From QAMX01 sp964448855 (lineage in GTDB: Bacteria > Bacillota > Clostridia > Oscillospirales > QAMX01): a stretch of 34,584 nucleotides of DNA. The DNA is taken from NCBI GenBank assembly GCA_964448855.1, contig CAYUXI010000019.1:1-34584 (forward strand), read 5' to 3'. A model generated the notes under the pieces. It saw only the letters and a program-made list of their open reading frames with translations. It ran no database searches and was not told the DNA's origin. Positions 23,395-29,940 of this stretch are shown here, piece by piece. Made by a program: the position numbers and the translations under genes. The first letter of the stretch is position 1. The number at the start of each line of letters is the position of its first letter.

Positions 23395-23488
23395 AAATGA
23401 AATCGCCAAGCGACAGTGCTCCTGCGGTACCGTCCTGGAGGATGGAATGGCATTCTGCCCGAACTGCGGCCAGAAGTATCAGAACTGA
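23381..23488 (+). pseudogene. Out-of-frame C-terminal zinc-ribbon segment of the preceding gene
   Basis: 35 codons in the +1 frame relative to the gene at 23035. They contain CSC and CPNC, which complete the ribbon begun by CSYC. The overlap with the upstream stop is 14 bases. It could be a frameshift mutation, a sequencing error or a translated overlapping gene; the ATG at 23381 has no good ribosome binding site. Confidence 0.5.
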
Positions 23489-23502
23489 CAGGGGGCTTTG
23501 CC

Positions 23503-24414
23503 GTGTTTTGCAAATTCTGCGGAAATGCCGTCCCGGACGGCGCATCGTTCTGCACGTCGTGCGGAAAACCGCTGAAACAGACGGATGCACCGGTGCAGCA
23601 AACGACGAGCCCCCCTGCGCCGTTTGTTCTGCTGATTCTGCTGCTGTGTGCACCGGTTGTCTACCTGATGGGGAAGCATCTCCTGTTCCGTACAACCGGT
23701 CTTGCAACGGTGGTGTGGACGGAAACCGCGTCGCTGGCCGTTGGCCTGCTCCTGCTGGGCTTGCTGATCTGGCGGAAGGTGATCCGGATGGACGCGTATT
23801 CGTATGCCGACCTTCTGTTGGTGATCTGCGCTGACCTGCTGCTCCCACTGCTGTTTACCTTGGAATCGCGAGTCGCACAGATGTACTACGGACAGAACGG
23901 CCTGTCTGCATGGACGCTGTCGCGCCAGCTGTCGCCGGTCATCCGCCTGTCTACACTGTGGCTCATGCTCGGCGTGATCGGGCTGGGCGTGGAACGAACC
24001 GGTCGCTGGCGGCTGGCGAACTGGCAGAGAGTGCTCCTGTGCCTGGCGCCGCTGATCTGGACGCCGATTGGCATTCTGCTGGTCTATGGCCGGACGATGT
24101 CCATGGCGGCCGATCGCATGGCTGAAACCGCGTGGATGCTCCGGCAAATGCTGTGGATGACGAGCCTGTTTGGCTGGCTGGAATCCGTGCTGGTGATGAT
24201 GACCTTTGTGCGCCTCGGCAGAGGTCGGGTCGGCCGCATCGGCGCAGCCGCAGCGATGCTCGGTGCGCTGATAGGGGAGTGCTGTCTGCTGTACCTCCTG
24301 AGCTCGGTTATGTGTCTTGCAATCGGCCTTGCAATCGGAGTCACTGGCCTCGGCGCACTGCTCGGCTGGCTGATTCTCTTCCTCGCGACACGGCTGCATA
24401 CCAACCGCGCATAA
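23503..24414 (+). CDS. Zinc-ribbon polytopic membrane protein
   Basis: 303 residues. It starts with a complete zinc ribbon (CKFCGNAVPDGASFCTSCGKPL, Cys3, Cys6, Cys17, Cys20), then a short Pro-rich linker, then a polytopic membrane domain of about seven or eight helices (from residue 40). No catalytic motifs are recognised. The start is a GTG at 23503 with AGGGGG seven bases upstream; upstream in-frame codons lie inside the neighbouring gene's zinc-ribbon region. It forms an operon with the gene at 23035, also a zinc-ribbon membrane protein. It resembles the many clostridial proteins with an N-terminal zinc ribbon and an uncharacterised membrane domain. Confidence 0.7.
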   Translation: MFCKFCGNAVPDGASFCTSCGKPLKQTDAPVQQTTSPPAPFVLLILLLCAPVVYLMGKHLLFRTTGLATVVWTETASLAVGLLLLGLLIWRKVIRMDAYSYADLLLVICADLLLPLLFTLESRVAQMYYGQNGLSAWTLSRQLSPVIRLSTLWLMLGVIGLGVERTGRWRLANWQRVLLCLAPLIWTPIGILLVYGRTMSMAADRMAETAWMLRQMLWMTSLFGWLESVLVMMTFVRLGRGRVGRIGAAAAMLGALIGECCLLYLLSSVMCLAIGLAIGVTGLGALLGWLILFLATRLHTNRA

Positions 24415-24477
24415 CAATCATCCCCAATCGCTCCATTCAAAATCAGAGCCATGCACCTCGATTCGACGGCATTTCAA

Positions 24478-24521
24478 TGGACCGGCAACCCGGAGATGCT
24501 GTGCGTCTGGACCGGCAACCC
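24478..24521. repeat. Short direct repeat
   Basis: TGGACCGGCAACCC occurs at 24478-24491 and 24508-24521, 30 bases apart. Origin unclear. Confidence 0.6.
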
Positions 24522-24639
24522 TTGCTGTGTCTGTTGTTGTGCTGTTGACGGCGCGAGAAACGATACAATTGTAGCGGAACCTTGTACCTCCCCGAAAAAA
24601 TCGCTGCTACAGTCGTAGACTGGAACTTTGGAAACCCGT

Positions 24640-25036
24640 AGGGCATAGGGCAACCTCCCGCCGCGGTTCTCCGCACTCCTCACTCAGCGCTGCTCACTGC
24701 GTCGTTCGACGCCGCGTCGTTCGACGCGATTCACTTTTCGCTCCCTCGTCAGAGGGAGCTTTGTTTTTTACCCGAAGTCGGCATCTGCGGGGAATGCCAG
24801 AACTCAGAGCACAGCAATCCCTCAGGCACTTCGTGCCAGCTCCCTTTACACAAGGGAGCCTTTGATTGCTACCCGAAGTCCGCCGCTACGAATGGCATAG
24901 GGCTGCCTCCCGCCGCGATTCACTTTTCAAAGCCTCCCTTGTGCAAGAGGGACGAGGGATTTCTGTTGCCTGTGGAACCGCTTTTCCTTGAAGCAGGAAC
25001 GCCTTTGGATGGCTTGCACGCATCTCCTGTACAAAT
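24640..25036. repeat. Composite palindromic repeat region 2 (non-coding)
   Basis: No gene is supported between 24415 and 25036. Elements: two GCGTCGTTCGACGC-type palindromes near 24700-24728; a terminator-like hairpin at 24740-24769; the 28-bp element with core GGCACTTCGTGCC at 24818-24845; a hairpin CTCCCTTTACACAAGGGAG at about 24840-24858; and near 24930 a CCTCCCTTGTGCAAGAGGGA element shared with 32.55 kb. Confidence 0.75.
24740..24769 (+). terminator. Repeat-borne terminator
   Basis: GCTCCCTC-GTCA-GAGGGAGC (24740-24759) followed by TTTGTTTTTT. The same hairpin and tail recur at 32672-32702. It would stop transcription from the zinc-ribbon operon. Confidence 0.7.
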
Positions 25037-25381
25037 TCATGTGCTCTTCTTTGCTGTGTTGATAGAAGCAATGAGCATTCTGCGAATCGAGCCACAGTCA
25101 TGTAGAACACTTTCAGCGATCTCTTTTGAAAGGATATTTGCCTTTTGTGCAATTTCGATCCAATATTCAGTCTCATAACATTCCTTGAGGGAGATTTGTA
25201 ATTTGGCAACAAAGTCAGCTTTGCTGTGAGCATATTTCGCTTCTCTGATATTTGCACCAATGCTCGTACCACTTCTTTCAAGCTGATTGGCCAAAGAATC
25301 ATGTCCTTTGATACAATCGGTCAAATTTAAAATTTGAATTGCAAATTCAGTTGACAAATCTGCAAGTTTGTTTTCAGCCAT
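25037..25381 (-). CDS. Four-helix-bundle protein (S23/bIVP type)
   Basis: 114 residues, all helical: NKLADLSTEFAIQILNLTDCIKG, then LANQLERSGTSIGANIREAKYAHSKADF (split around SIGANIRE), then AKLQISLKECYETEYWIEIAQKA and IAESVLHDCGSIRRMLIASINTAK. It belongs to the four-helix-bundle family named after proteins encoded in 23S rRNA intervening sequences; the Avd protein of diversity-generating retroelements is a relative (established knowledge). No reverse transcriptase is in the window. ATG 25381 has AAAGAGGTG six bases upstream and a good promoter behind it. The gene is less GC-rich than its neighbours, suggesting transfer. It sits beside a hairpin array. Confidence 0.82.
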   Translation of the reverse strand: MAENKLADLSTEFAIQILNLTDCIKGHDSLANQLERSGTSIGANIREAKYAHSKADFVAKLQISLKECYETEYWIEIAQKANILSKEIAESVLHDCGSIRRMLIASINTAKKST

Positions 25382-25401
25382 AGTTGTCACCTCTTTGCTT
25401 C

Positions 25402-25429
25402 ATTATATCATGGAACCTAAAAAAGTCAA
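25402..25429 (-). promoter_or_regulatory. Promoter of the four-helix-bundle gene
   Basis: On the minus strand TTGACT (25424-25429), 16 bases ending in TGA, and TATAAT (25402-25407), about 20 bases before the start codon. The promoter is duplicated 272 bases away. Confidence 0.75.
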
Positions 25430-25653
25430 TGAAATCGTGCTACGCACGATGAAATCCTCACTTTGTTCGGATGAAATATTCGGCGTACCGCCTCATATGA
25501 AATGAAATCCGCCTCCTGCTCCCGACGAAGTCGGATTTCATCGCGAAGCGATTTCATCCACCGCAGGTGGATTTCTTCCGCAACGGCGGATTTCGTTTTT
25601 AAAATTTGAATTGCAAATTCAGTTGACAGATCTGCAAGTTTGTTTTCAGACAT
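25426..25653 (-). pseudogene. Truncated duplicate of the four-helix-bundle gene
   Basis: Starts MSENKLADLSTEFAIQIL, identical but for one residue to the intact gene, and then passes at about 25600 into the hairpin array of the other unit (KTKSAVAEEIHLRW...). The duplication breakpoint removed the remaining 95 residues. It retains a ribosome binding site and promoter, so it may be transcribed. Confidence 0.8.
25430..25596. repeat. GAAAT-linked hairpin array, copy 1
   Basis: A chain of small palindromes joined by GAAAT/ATTTC linkers: ATCGTGC-tac-GCACGAT, ATCGC-gaa-GCGAT, ATCCACC-gca-GGTGGAT, and CCGAC-gaa-GTCGG. In addition GGCGGATTTC near 25590 can pair with GAAATCCGCC near 25505, enclosing three of the hairpins in one multi-branched fold. 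Not coding; the open frame through it is a by-product. Confidence 0.75.
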
Positions 25654-25869
25654 AGTTGTCACCTCTTTGCTTCATTATATCATGGAATCTAAAAAAGTCA
25701 ATGAAATCGTGCTACGCACGATGAAATCCTCACTTTGTTCGGATGAAATATTCGGCGTACCGCCTCATATGAAATGAAATCCGCCTCCTGCTCCCGACGA
25801 AGTCGGATTTCATCGCGAAGCGATTTCATCCACCGCAGGTGGATTTCTTCCGCAACGGCGGATTTCGTT
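25598..25869. repeat. 272-bp tandem duplication, unit 2 with hairpin array copy 2
   Basis: Second copy of the unit at 25326-25597; promoter copy at 25674-25701 and array copy at about 25702-25868. It ends two bases before the bidirectional terminator beside tRNA-Trp. Confidence 0.88.
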
Positions 25870-25870
25870 G

Positions 25871-25907
25871 AAAAAAAGCCAAGTCGAAATTCGACTTGGC
25901 TTTTTTT
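25871..25907. terminator. Bidirectional terminator by tRNA-Trp
   Basis: AAAAAAA, then GCCAAGTCG-AAATT-CGACTTGGC (25878-25900, the inverted repeat extends one to two more pairs), then TTTTTTT. It works in both directions and ends the tRNA-Trp transcript. Confidence 0.88.
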
Positions 25908-25909
25908 CT

Positions 25910-25985
25910 TGGCAGGGGCAGAAGGGATCGAACCCTCGGCCTACGGTTTTGGAGACCGCCGCTCTACCAGCTGAGCTATACCCCT
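25910..25985 (-). tRNA. tRNA-Trp (CCA)
   Basis: 76 bases including an encoded CCA. Acceptor AGGGGTA (25979-25985) pairs with TGCCCCT (25914-25920, one G-U), discriminator G, D-arm AGCTCAGCTGGTAGAGC, anticodon loop CTCCAAA with anticodon CCA, and T-loop GGTTCGATCCC. Confidence 0.95.
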
Positions 25986-26037
25986 ATATCAAATGTCTGT
26001 GCAGAGGAAAATTGCACTGAAAACTCAGTACTTGTAT

Positions 26038-26066
26038 ATTATACACGCAGAACGCGCCGTTGTCAA
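26038..26066 (-). promoter_or_regulatory. Consensus promoter of tRNA-Trp
   Basis: On the minus strand TTGACA (26061-26066), a 17-base spacer ending in TG, and TATAAT (26038-26043), 52 bases before the tRNA. Confidence 0.88.
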
Positions 26067-26110
26067 GAGGGATGGTGAATTTTTTTGCGGGAAAAAATCG
26101 GACAAAAAAC

Positions 26111-26139
26111 TTGTAAATTCAACCACTTTGTGATATAAT
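26111..26139 (+). promoter_or_regulatory. Promoter of the decarboxylase operon
   Basis: TTGTAA (26111-26116), 17 bases ending in TGA (extended -10), and TATAAT (26134-26139). Transcription would start at about 26146. Confidence 0.82.
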
Positions 26140-26145
26140 GAATTT

Positions 26146-26188
26146 GAATGCGGAATCGGGTCGTTTGACCCCGTCAAAAGCCGCATTC
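26146..26188 (+). promoter_or_regulatory. 5'-terminal leader hairpin of the decarboxylase mRNA
   Basis: GAATGCGG (26146-26153) pairs with CCGCATTC (26181-26188), enclosing a second hairpin GGGTC-gttt-GACCC (26158-26171). It begins almost exactly at the predicted transcript start, so it could protect the mRNA 5' end or be a regulatory leader. There is no T run, so it is not an attenuator. Confidence 0.55.
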
Positions 26189-26255
26189 ACGGAACACCAA
26201 TGGAAAATAAGCGGAATAAATCGAACCGAGAGGCTCGAAGGAGGTTATCTATTAT

Positions 26256-27683
26256 ATGGATACAGTCGGGAAAAGAAACGACTTTCTCGAAAAGCGCCAG
26301 GCTGTAACGGCTGCCGGTGCAAGCGCACGCCGACGGATTGATCTGCTGCTGGACAGCGGCAGCTTTATGGAAATTGGCGCGTTTGTCAAACAGCGGCCGA
26401 CGGAGTTTGGCGCAGCGGATGCAGCGGCGGAAGGCGTTGTGACCGGATGGGGCACGATTGACGGCGCCCCGGTTTGCGTCTTCTCGCAGGATGTGGATGC
26501 GCTCGGCGGTGCAGTTTCCGAAATGCACGCGCAGAAAATCACCACATTGTATGAATACGCGCTGAAAACAGGCATTCCGGTCATTGGCTTCTTTGATTCC
26601 AAGGGCGCCCGGCTTGCCGAAGGCGTGGATGCGCTGAACGGCTATGCGCGCATCCTGGCCTGTGCCGCAAAAGCATCGGCGCAGGTTCCGCAGATCGCTG
26701 TGATTTCCGGCATCTGCGGCGGTGCGGCTTCCATGGTCGCAGAGAGCTTTGACTTTGTCGTCGCGGTCAAGGGCGGGGAACTGTACATGAACTCTCCGGC
26801 CGTCATCGCCGCCGTCACGGAAGCGAAGGGTGTTTCGGCCACGGCCGAGGATGCCGCGAAGAACGGCAACGCCTCCTTCTACGCGGAGGATGACGCATCT
26901 GCCGCGGCAACGGTTCGTGCGCTGATTTCGATGCTGCCCTCCAACAGCGCGGGCGACCGGAATTACGCCGCCGCCAGCGACGATATCAACCGCCTGGCCG
27001 ACCTGAACGCCATGGGCGACGGTTCGTCGCGTGCTGTTCTGGCACAGATCGCCGACAACGGCACCAGCCTGGAAGCCGGCGCACAGTACGCTCCGGAAGT
27101 TCTCACGGCGTTTGCCCGCTTTGACGGCGAAACAGTCGGCGTCATCGGCGCAGACGGCGTCATCACGATGGAAGGCATCGGCAAAGCCGCTTCGTTCCTT
27201 TCCTTCTGCGATACCTTTGGCATTTCTGTCCTGACCATCGTCAATGCGTCCGGCTTTGAAATGAGCCCGTGCTTCGAAAAGTTCGGCGGAATGTCCAAGG
27301 CGGCATCGCTGGCCGCTGCCTATGCAACGGCAGAAACGGCCATGATCACCCTGATTACCGGCAAGGCCACCGGCTCCGCCTATGTGGCATTCGGCGCACG
27401 CGGCCTCGGCTGCGATATGGCGTTTGCCTGGCCGCAGGCGGAAATTTCCGCCATTGCCGCTCCGGCTGCCGTCGATCTGTTCCGGCTCGATGATATCAAG
27501 AAAGCGGCCGATCCGATCCAGAAGCGCGCAGAGCTCGAAGCGGAATTCGCCGAGAAAACGGCTGCACCGTATGAAGCGGCCAAACGCGGCTATGTGGATG
27601 AAGTGATTGATCCGACGGAGACGAGACAGGCTATCGTCTATGCACTGGGTCTGTTCTCCACCAAAAACGTCTCCGGCCGCTGA
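26256..27683 (+). CDS. Acyl-CoA carboxyltransferase subunit (MmdA/PccB/12S type)
   Basis: 475 residues, a crotonase-fold carboxyltransferase with the N-terminal half (about 20-230) containing GVVTGWGTIDGAPVCVFSQD and VISGICGGAASMVAESFDFVV, and the C-terminal half with FGISVLTIVNASGFEMSP, ITGKATGSAYVAFGARGLGCDMAFAWP. Relatives move CO2 between biotin and an acyl-CoA (methylmalonyl-CoA decarboxylase alpha, propionyl-CoA carboxylase beta, transcarboxylase 12S). It is shorter than the usual 510-520 residues. The ATG at 26256 follows AAGGAGG by 11 bases. First gene of a five-gene operon with OadG-, biotin-carrier-, OadB- and OadA-like genes. Confidence 0.85.
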   Translation: MDTVGKRNDFLEKRQAVTAAGASARRRIDLLLDSGSFMEIGAFVKQRPTEFGAADAAAEGVVTGWGTIDGAPVCVFSQDVDALGGAVSEMHAQKITTLYEYALKTGIPVIGFFDSKGARLAEGVDALNGYARILACAAKASAQVPQIAVISGICGGAASMVAESFDFVVAVKGGELYMNSPAVIAAVTEAKGVSATAEDAAKNGNASFYAEDDASAAATVRALISMLPSNSAGDRNYAAASDDINRLADLNAMGDGSSRAVLAQIADNGTSLEAGAQYAPEVLTAFARFDGETVGVIGADGVITMEGIGKAASFLSFCDTFGISVLTIVNASGFEMSPCFEKFGGMSKAASLAAAYATAETAMITLITGKATGSAYVAFGARGLGCDMAFAWPQAEISAIAAPAAVDLFRLDDIKKAADPIQKRAELEAEFAEKTAAPYEAAKRGYVDEVIDPTETRQAIVYALGLFSTKNVSGR

Positions 27684-27747
27684 GGCTCGACAAACCGGCG
27701 TCATCCTCTGATGTGTGAGGTATGACCCAGAAAGGCAAGGTTTCAGT

Positions 27748-28146
27748 ATGTTGAGATTGATTTCAGCTGCTGCTGCCGCGAACGATCTTGTCGCCACAGC
27801 AGAACCTGAATTGACACTTGGAGAAAAATTGAGCGAAGGCGCCATGACGCTGCTCATCGGCATGGGAACAACCTTTGCGGTTCTGATCGTCCTGTGGTTT
27901 CTCGTTGCGATGATGGGTCGAATCATCTCGTCTGCGAGCAAAAAACAGGCGGAGGCGATTCCGACTCAGCCGGCTCCGGCACCGGAACCGGTGCTGACAG
28001 CCGTTGAAGAACCGGAAGAAACCGTTACGCCGGAGCTGATTGCGGTGCTTTCCGCCGCCATCGCGGCCTATGAAGGGCCGGATGCCCCGCGTATGACGAT
28101 TCGCTCTGTTCACCGGACAACCCGGTGGAACGGCGGTCGCCGCTGA
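27748..28146 (+). CDS. OadG-family gamma subunit of a sodium-pumping decarboxylase
   Basis: 132 residues. One transmembrane helix (LSEGAMTLLIGMGTTFAVLIVLWFLVAMMGRI, about 30-58) followed by a Pro/Glu-rich stalk (QPAPAPEPVLTAVEEPEE) and a short basic tail. This is the single-helix plan of OadG/MmdD subunits that assemble the beta pump and alpha carboxyltransferase. The usual TMGMG/GLG-type motif appears as GMGTTFAVL. The start at 27748 is set by the AAGG about eight bases upstream; codons before it have no site. It lies 64 bases after the carboxyltransferase gene. Confidence 0.8.
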   Translation: MLRLISAAAAANDLVATAEPELTLGEKLSEGAMTLLIGMGTTFAVLIVLWFLVAMMGRIISSASKKQAEAIPTQPAPAPEPVLTAVEEPEETVTPELIAVLSAAIAAYEGPDAPRMTIRSVHRTTRWNGGRR

Positions 28147-28197
28147 ACCCGATAGAATTACGCTGCATACCAGATTGAAATGAAAGGAAATCAGATT

Positions 28198-28599
28198 ATG
28201 AAAACGTACAGAATTACCGTGAATGGCGTCTCCTACGACGTCACCGTTGAAGAATCCGGCGTCGCCGCCCCGGCTGCTGCTCCGGTCGCCGCTCCCGCCC
28301 CTGTCGCCGCCCCGGCTGCTGCTCCGGCTCCTGCCGCTGCCCCGGCTCCGGCACCCGCACCGAAGGCTGCGGCTCCTGTCGCCGGTGGAAACGCCATTTC
28401 CTCCCCGATGCCGGGCACCATTCTGAAGATCAATGTGTCCGTCGGCTCTCAGGTCAAGAAGGGCGATGTCCTGCTGATTCTCGAAGCCATGAAAATGGAA
28501 AACGAAATTATGGCTCCGGAAGACGGCAAGGTTCTGGCCGTCTCCGTCAAGTCCGGCGATTCCGTCGAAGCCGGAACGGCACTGGTCACCCTCGGCTGA
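28198..28599 (+). CDS. Biotin carboxyl carrier protein
   Basis: 133 residues. A short N-terminal strand segment (MKTYRITVNGVSYDVTVEE) is joined by a long Ala/Pro linker (about 20-62) to a biotinyl domain with the attachment motif EAMKMEN (Lys99) and flanking hairpins SSPMPGTILKINVSVGSQVKKGD and VSVKSGDSVEAGTALV. It is the mobile biotin arm (MmdC/1.3S type) that moves carboxyl groups between the two carboxyltransferases and the membrane pump. AAAGGA before ATG 28198 supports the start. The OadA-like protein of this operon has no biotin domain of its own, so this subunit must serve it. Confidence 0.93.
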   Translation: MKTYRITVNGVSYDVTVEESGVAAPAAAPVAAPAPVAAPAAAPAPAAAPAPAPAPKAAAPVAGGNAISSPMPGTILKINVSVGSQVKKGDVLLILEAMKMENEIMAPEDGKVLAVSVKSGDSVEAGTALVTLG

Positions 28600-28735
28600 T
28601 TGAGCCCGTCTGCCGCCTGCGGTAATCGATCAAAGCGCCCATCCGGTGACGGGGTCTGCTGAAATCGATGGCAATCCGCAGTGACGGCTTCCCGGATACA
28701 TTTCGGTCACCGGAGAAAAATAGGTGAAGTGCAAC

Positions 28736-29905
28736 ATGGAAACGATTCTGGAATTCCTCAAAACAACAGGCGTGTATCTAATGAGTGACTGGCGCACGCT
28801 GGTCATGTATGCGATTGTTGCCGTGTTGTTTTATTTGGCGATTGTCAAGAAGTTTGAGCCGCTGCTCCTGCTTCCGATCGCCTTCGGTATGCTGCTGGCC
28901 AACCTGCCCGGTGCAGAGCTGATGCATACCGACTGGTTTATAGAAGTGGAAGGGAAATACCCGAACTTCGGCAAAATCCTCCGCGAGGGCGGGATGCTGG
29001 ACATCCTCTACCTCGGCGTAAAACTCGGCGTGTACCCGCCGCTGATCTTCATGGGCGTCGGCGCCATGACGGACTTTGGTCCGCTGATCGCCAACCCGAA
29101 GAGCCTGCTGCTCGGCGCAGCGGCACAGCTCGGCGTGTTCGTCGCCTTCTTCGGCGCACTGCTGCTCGGCTTCAGTATGTCGGAAGCCGCCGCCATCGGT
29201 ATCATCGGCGGCGCAGACGGCCCGACGGCCATCTATGTCACCAAAACGCTGGCTCCGCATCTGCTCGGTGCCATCGCGGTCGCAGCCTACTCCTACATGG
29301 CGCTGATCCCAATCATTCAGCCGCCGATCATGAAAGCGCTGACCACCAAGAAGGAACGCTCCATCGTGATGGGTCAGCTCCGCAGCGTTTCCAAACTGGA
29401 AAAAGTCGTTTTCCCGATCTTCGTCACGCTGATCGTCAGCCTGATCGTTCCGAGTGCAGCATCGCTGGTCGGTGCATTGATGCTCGGTAACCTCCTGCGT
29501 GAAAGCGGTGTCGCAGAACGTCTGTCCAAGACCGTGCAGAACGAAATGATGAACATCATCACCATCCTGCTCGGCATCACCGTCGGCGCAACTGCCAACG
29601 CGGAGACCTTCCTGAGCCTCAGCACCATCAAGATCATCATCCTCGGCTTGGCAGCCTTCTGCATCGGTACGGCTGGTGGTACGCTGTTCGGCAAGCTGAT
29701 GTGCTTCGTCACCAAGGGCAAGATCAACCCGCTGATCGGTTCGGCCGGTGTTTCCGCAGTCCCGATGGCGGCGCGTGTTTCGCAGGTTGTCGGCCAGAAG
29801 GAAAACCCGGGCAACTTCCTCCTCATGCACGCCATGGGGGCGAACGTGGCCGGTGTTATCGGCTCTGCGGTTGCCGCAGGCGTGTTCCTTTCCATGTTTG
29901 CCTGA
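28736..29905 (+). CDS. oadB: Sodium-pumping decarboxylase beta subunit (OadB/MmdB)
   Basis: 389 residues, about nine to eleven hydrophobic helices, the usual length of OadB. It has the sodium-pump landmarks: FMGVGAMTDFGPLIANPKSLLLGAAAQLGVF, the re-entrant loop SEAAAIGIIGGADGPTAIYVTKTLAP (with the essential Asp in GGADGPT), and the late NPLIGSAGVSAVPMAARVSQ motif. The subunit decarboxylates carboxybiotin and exports Na+. ATG 28736 follows AGGTG by nine bases; a GTG at 28724 is also in frame. A 136-base spacer precedes it, with no hairpin that I would call a terminator. Confidence 0.93.
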   Translation: METILEFLKTTGVYLMSDWRTLVMYAIVAVLFYLAIVKKFEPLLLLPIAFGMLLANLPGAELMHTDWFIEVEGKYPNFGKILREGGMLDILYLGVKLGVYPPLIFMGVGAMTDFGPLIANPKSLLLGAAAQLGVFVAFFGALLLGFSMSEAAAIGIIGGADGPTAIYVTKTLAPHLLGAIAVAAYSYMALIPIIQPPIMKALTTKKERSIVMGQLRSVSKLEKVVFPIFVTLIVSLIVPSAASLVGALMLGNLLRESGVAERLSKTVQNEMMNIITILLGITVGATANAETFLSLSTIKIIILGLAAFCIGTAGGTLFGKLMCFVTKGKINPLIGSAGVSAVPMAARVSQVVGQKENPGNFLLMHAMGANVAGVIGSAVAAGVFLSMFA

Positions 29906-29940
29906 TAGGCAATTGACAGTATATAAAGGAGAAAACAAGT

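Larger units (their letters stand above)
25326..25597. repeat. 272-bp tandem duplication, unit 1 (next to intact gene)
   Basis: Holds the first codons of the four-helix-bundle gene, its ribosome binding site and promoter, and the hairpin array. It is repeated at 25598-25869 with only three differences seen (25357 region CAAATC/CAGATC, CAGCC/CAGAC, GAACC/GAATC). Confidence 0.88.

Noticed and set aside
25037..25381. Four-helix-bundle gene considered as the Avd of a diversity-generating retroelement
   Set aside because: No reverse transcriptase, template repeat or variable repeat was found in the window.
25430..25870. Hairpin array considered as a CRISPR array
   Set aside because: The repeated parts are short linkers between different palindromes, not identical 23-50 bp repeats with unique spacers, and no cas genes are present.
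26187..27941. 584-codon minus-strand open frame
   Set aside because: Antisense shadow of the carboxyltransferase gene; no start signals.
28600..28735. 136-base gap before oadB searched for a riboswitch or promoter
   Set aside because: No convincing promoter boxes, hairpin with T run or known riboswitch core could be seen.
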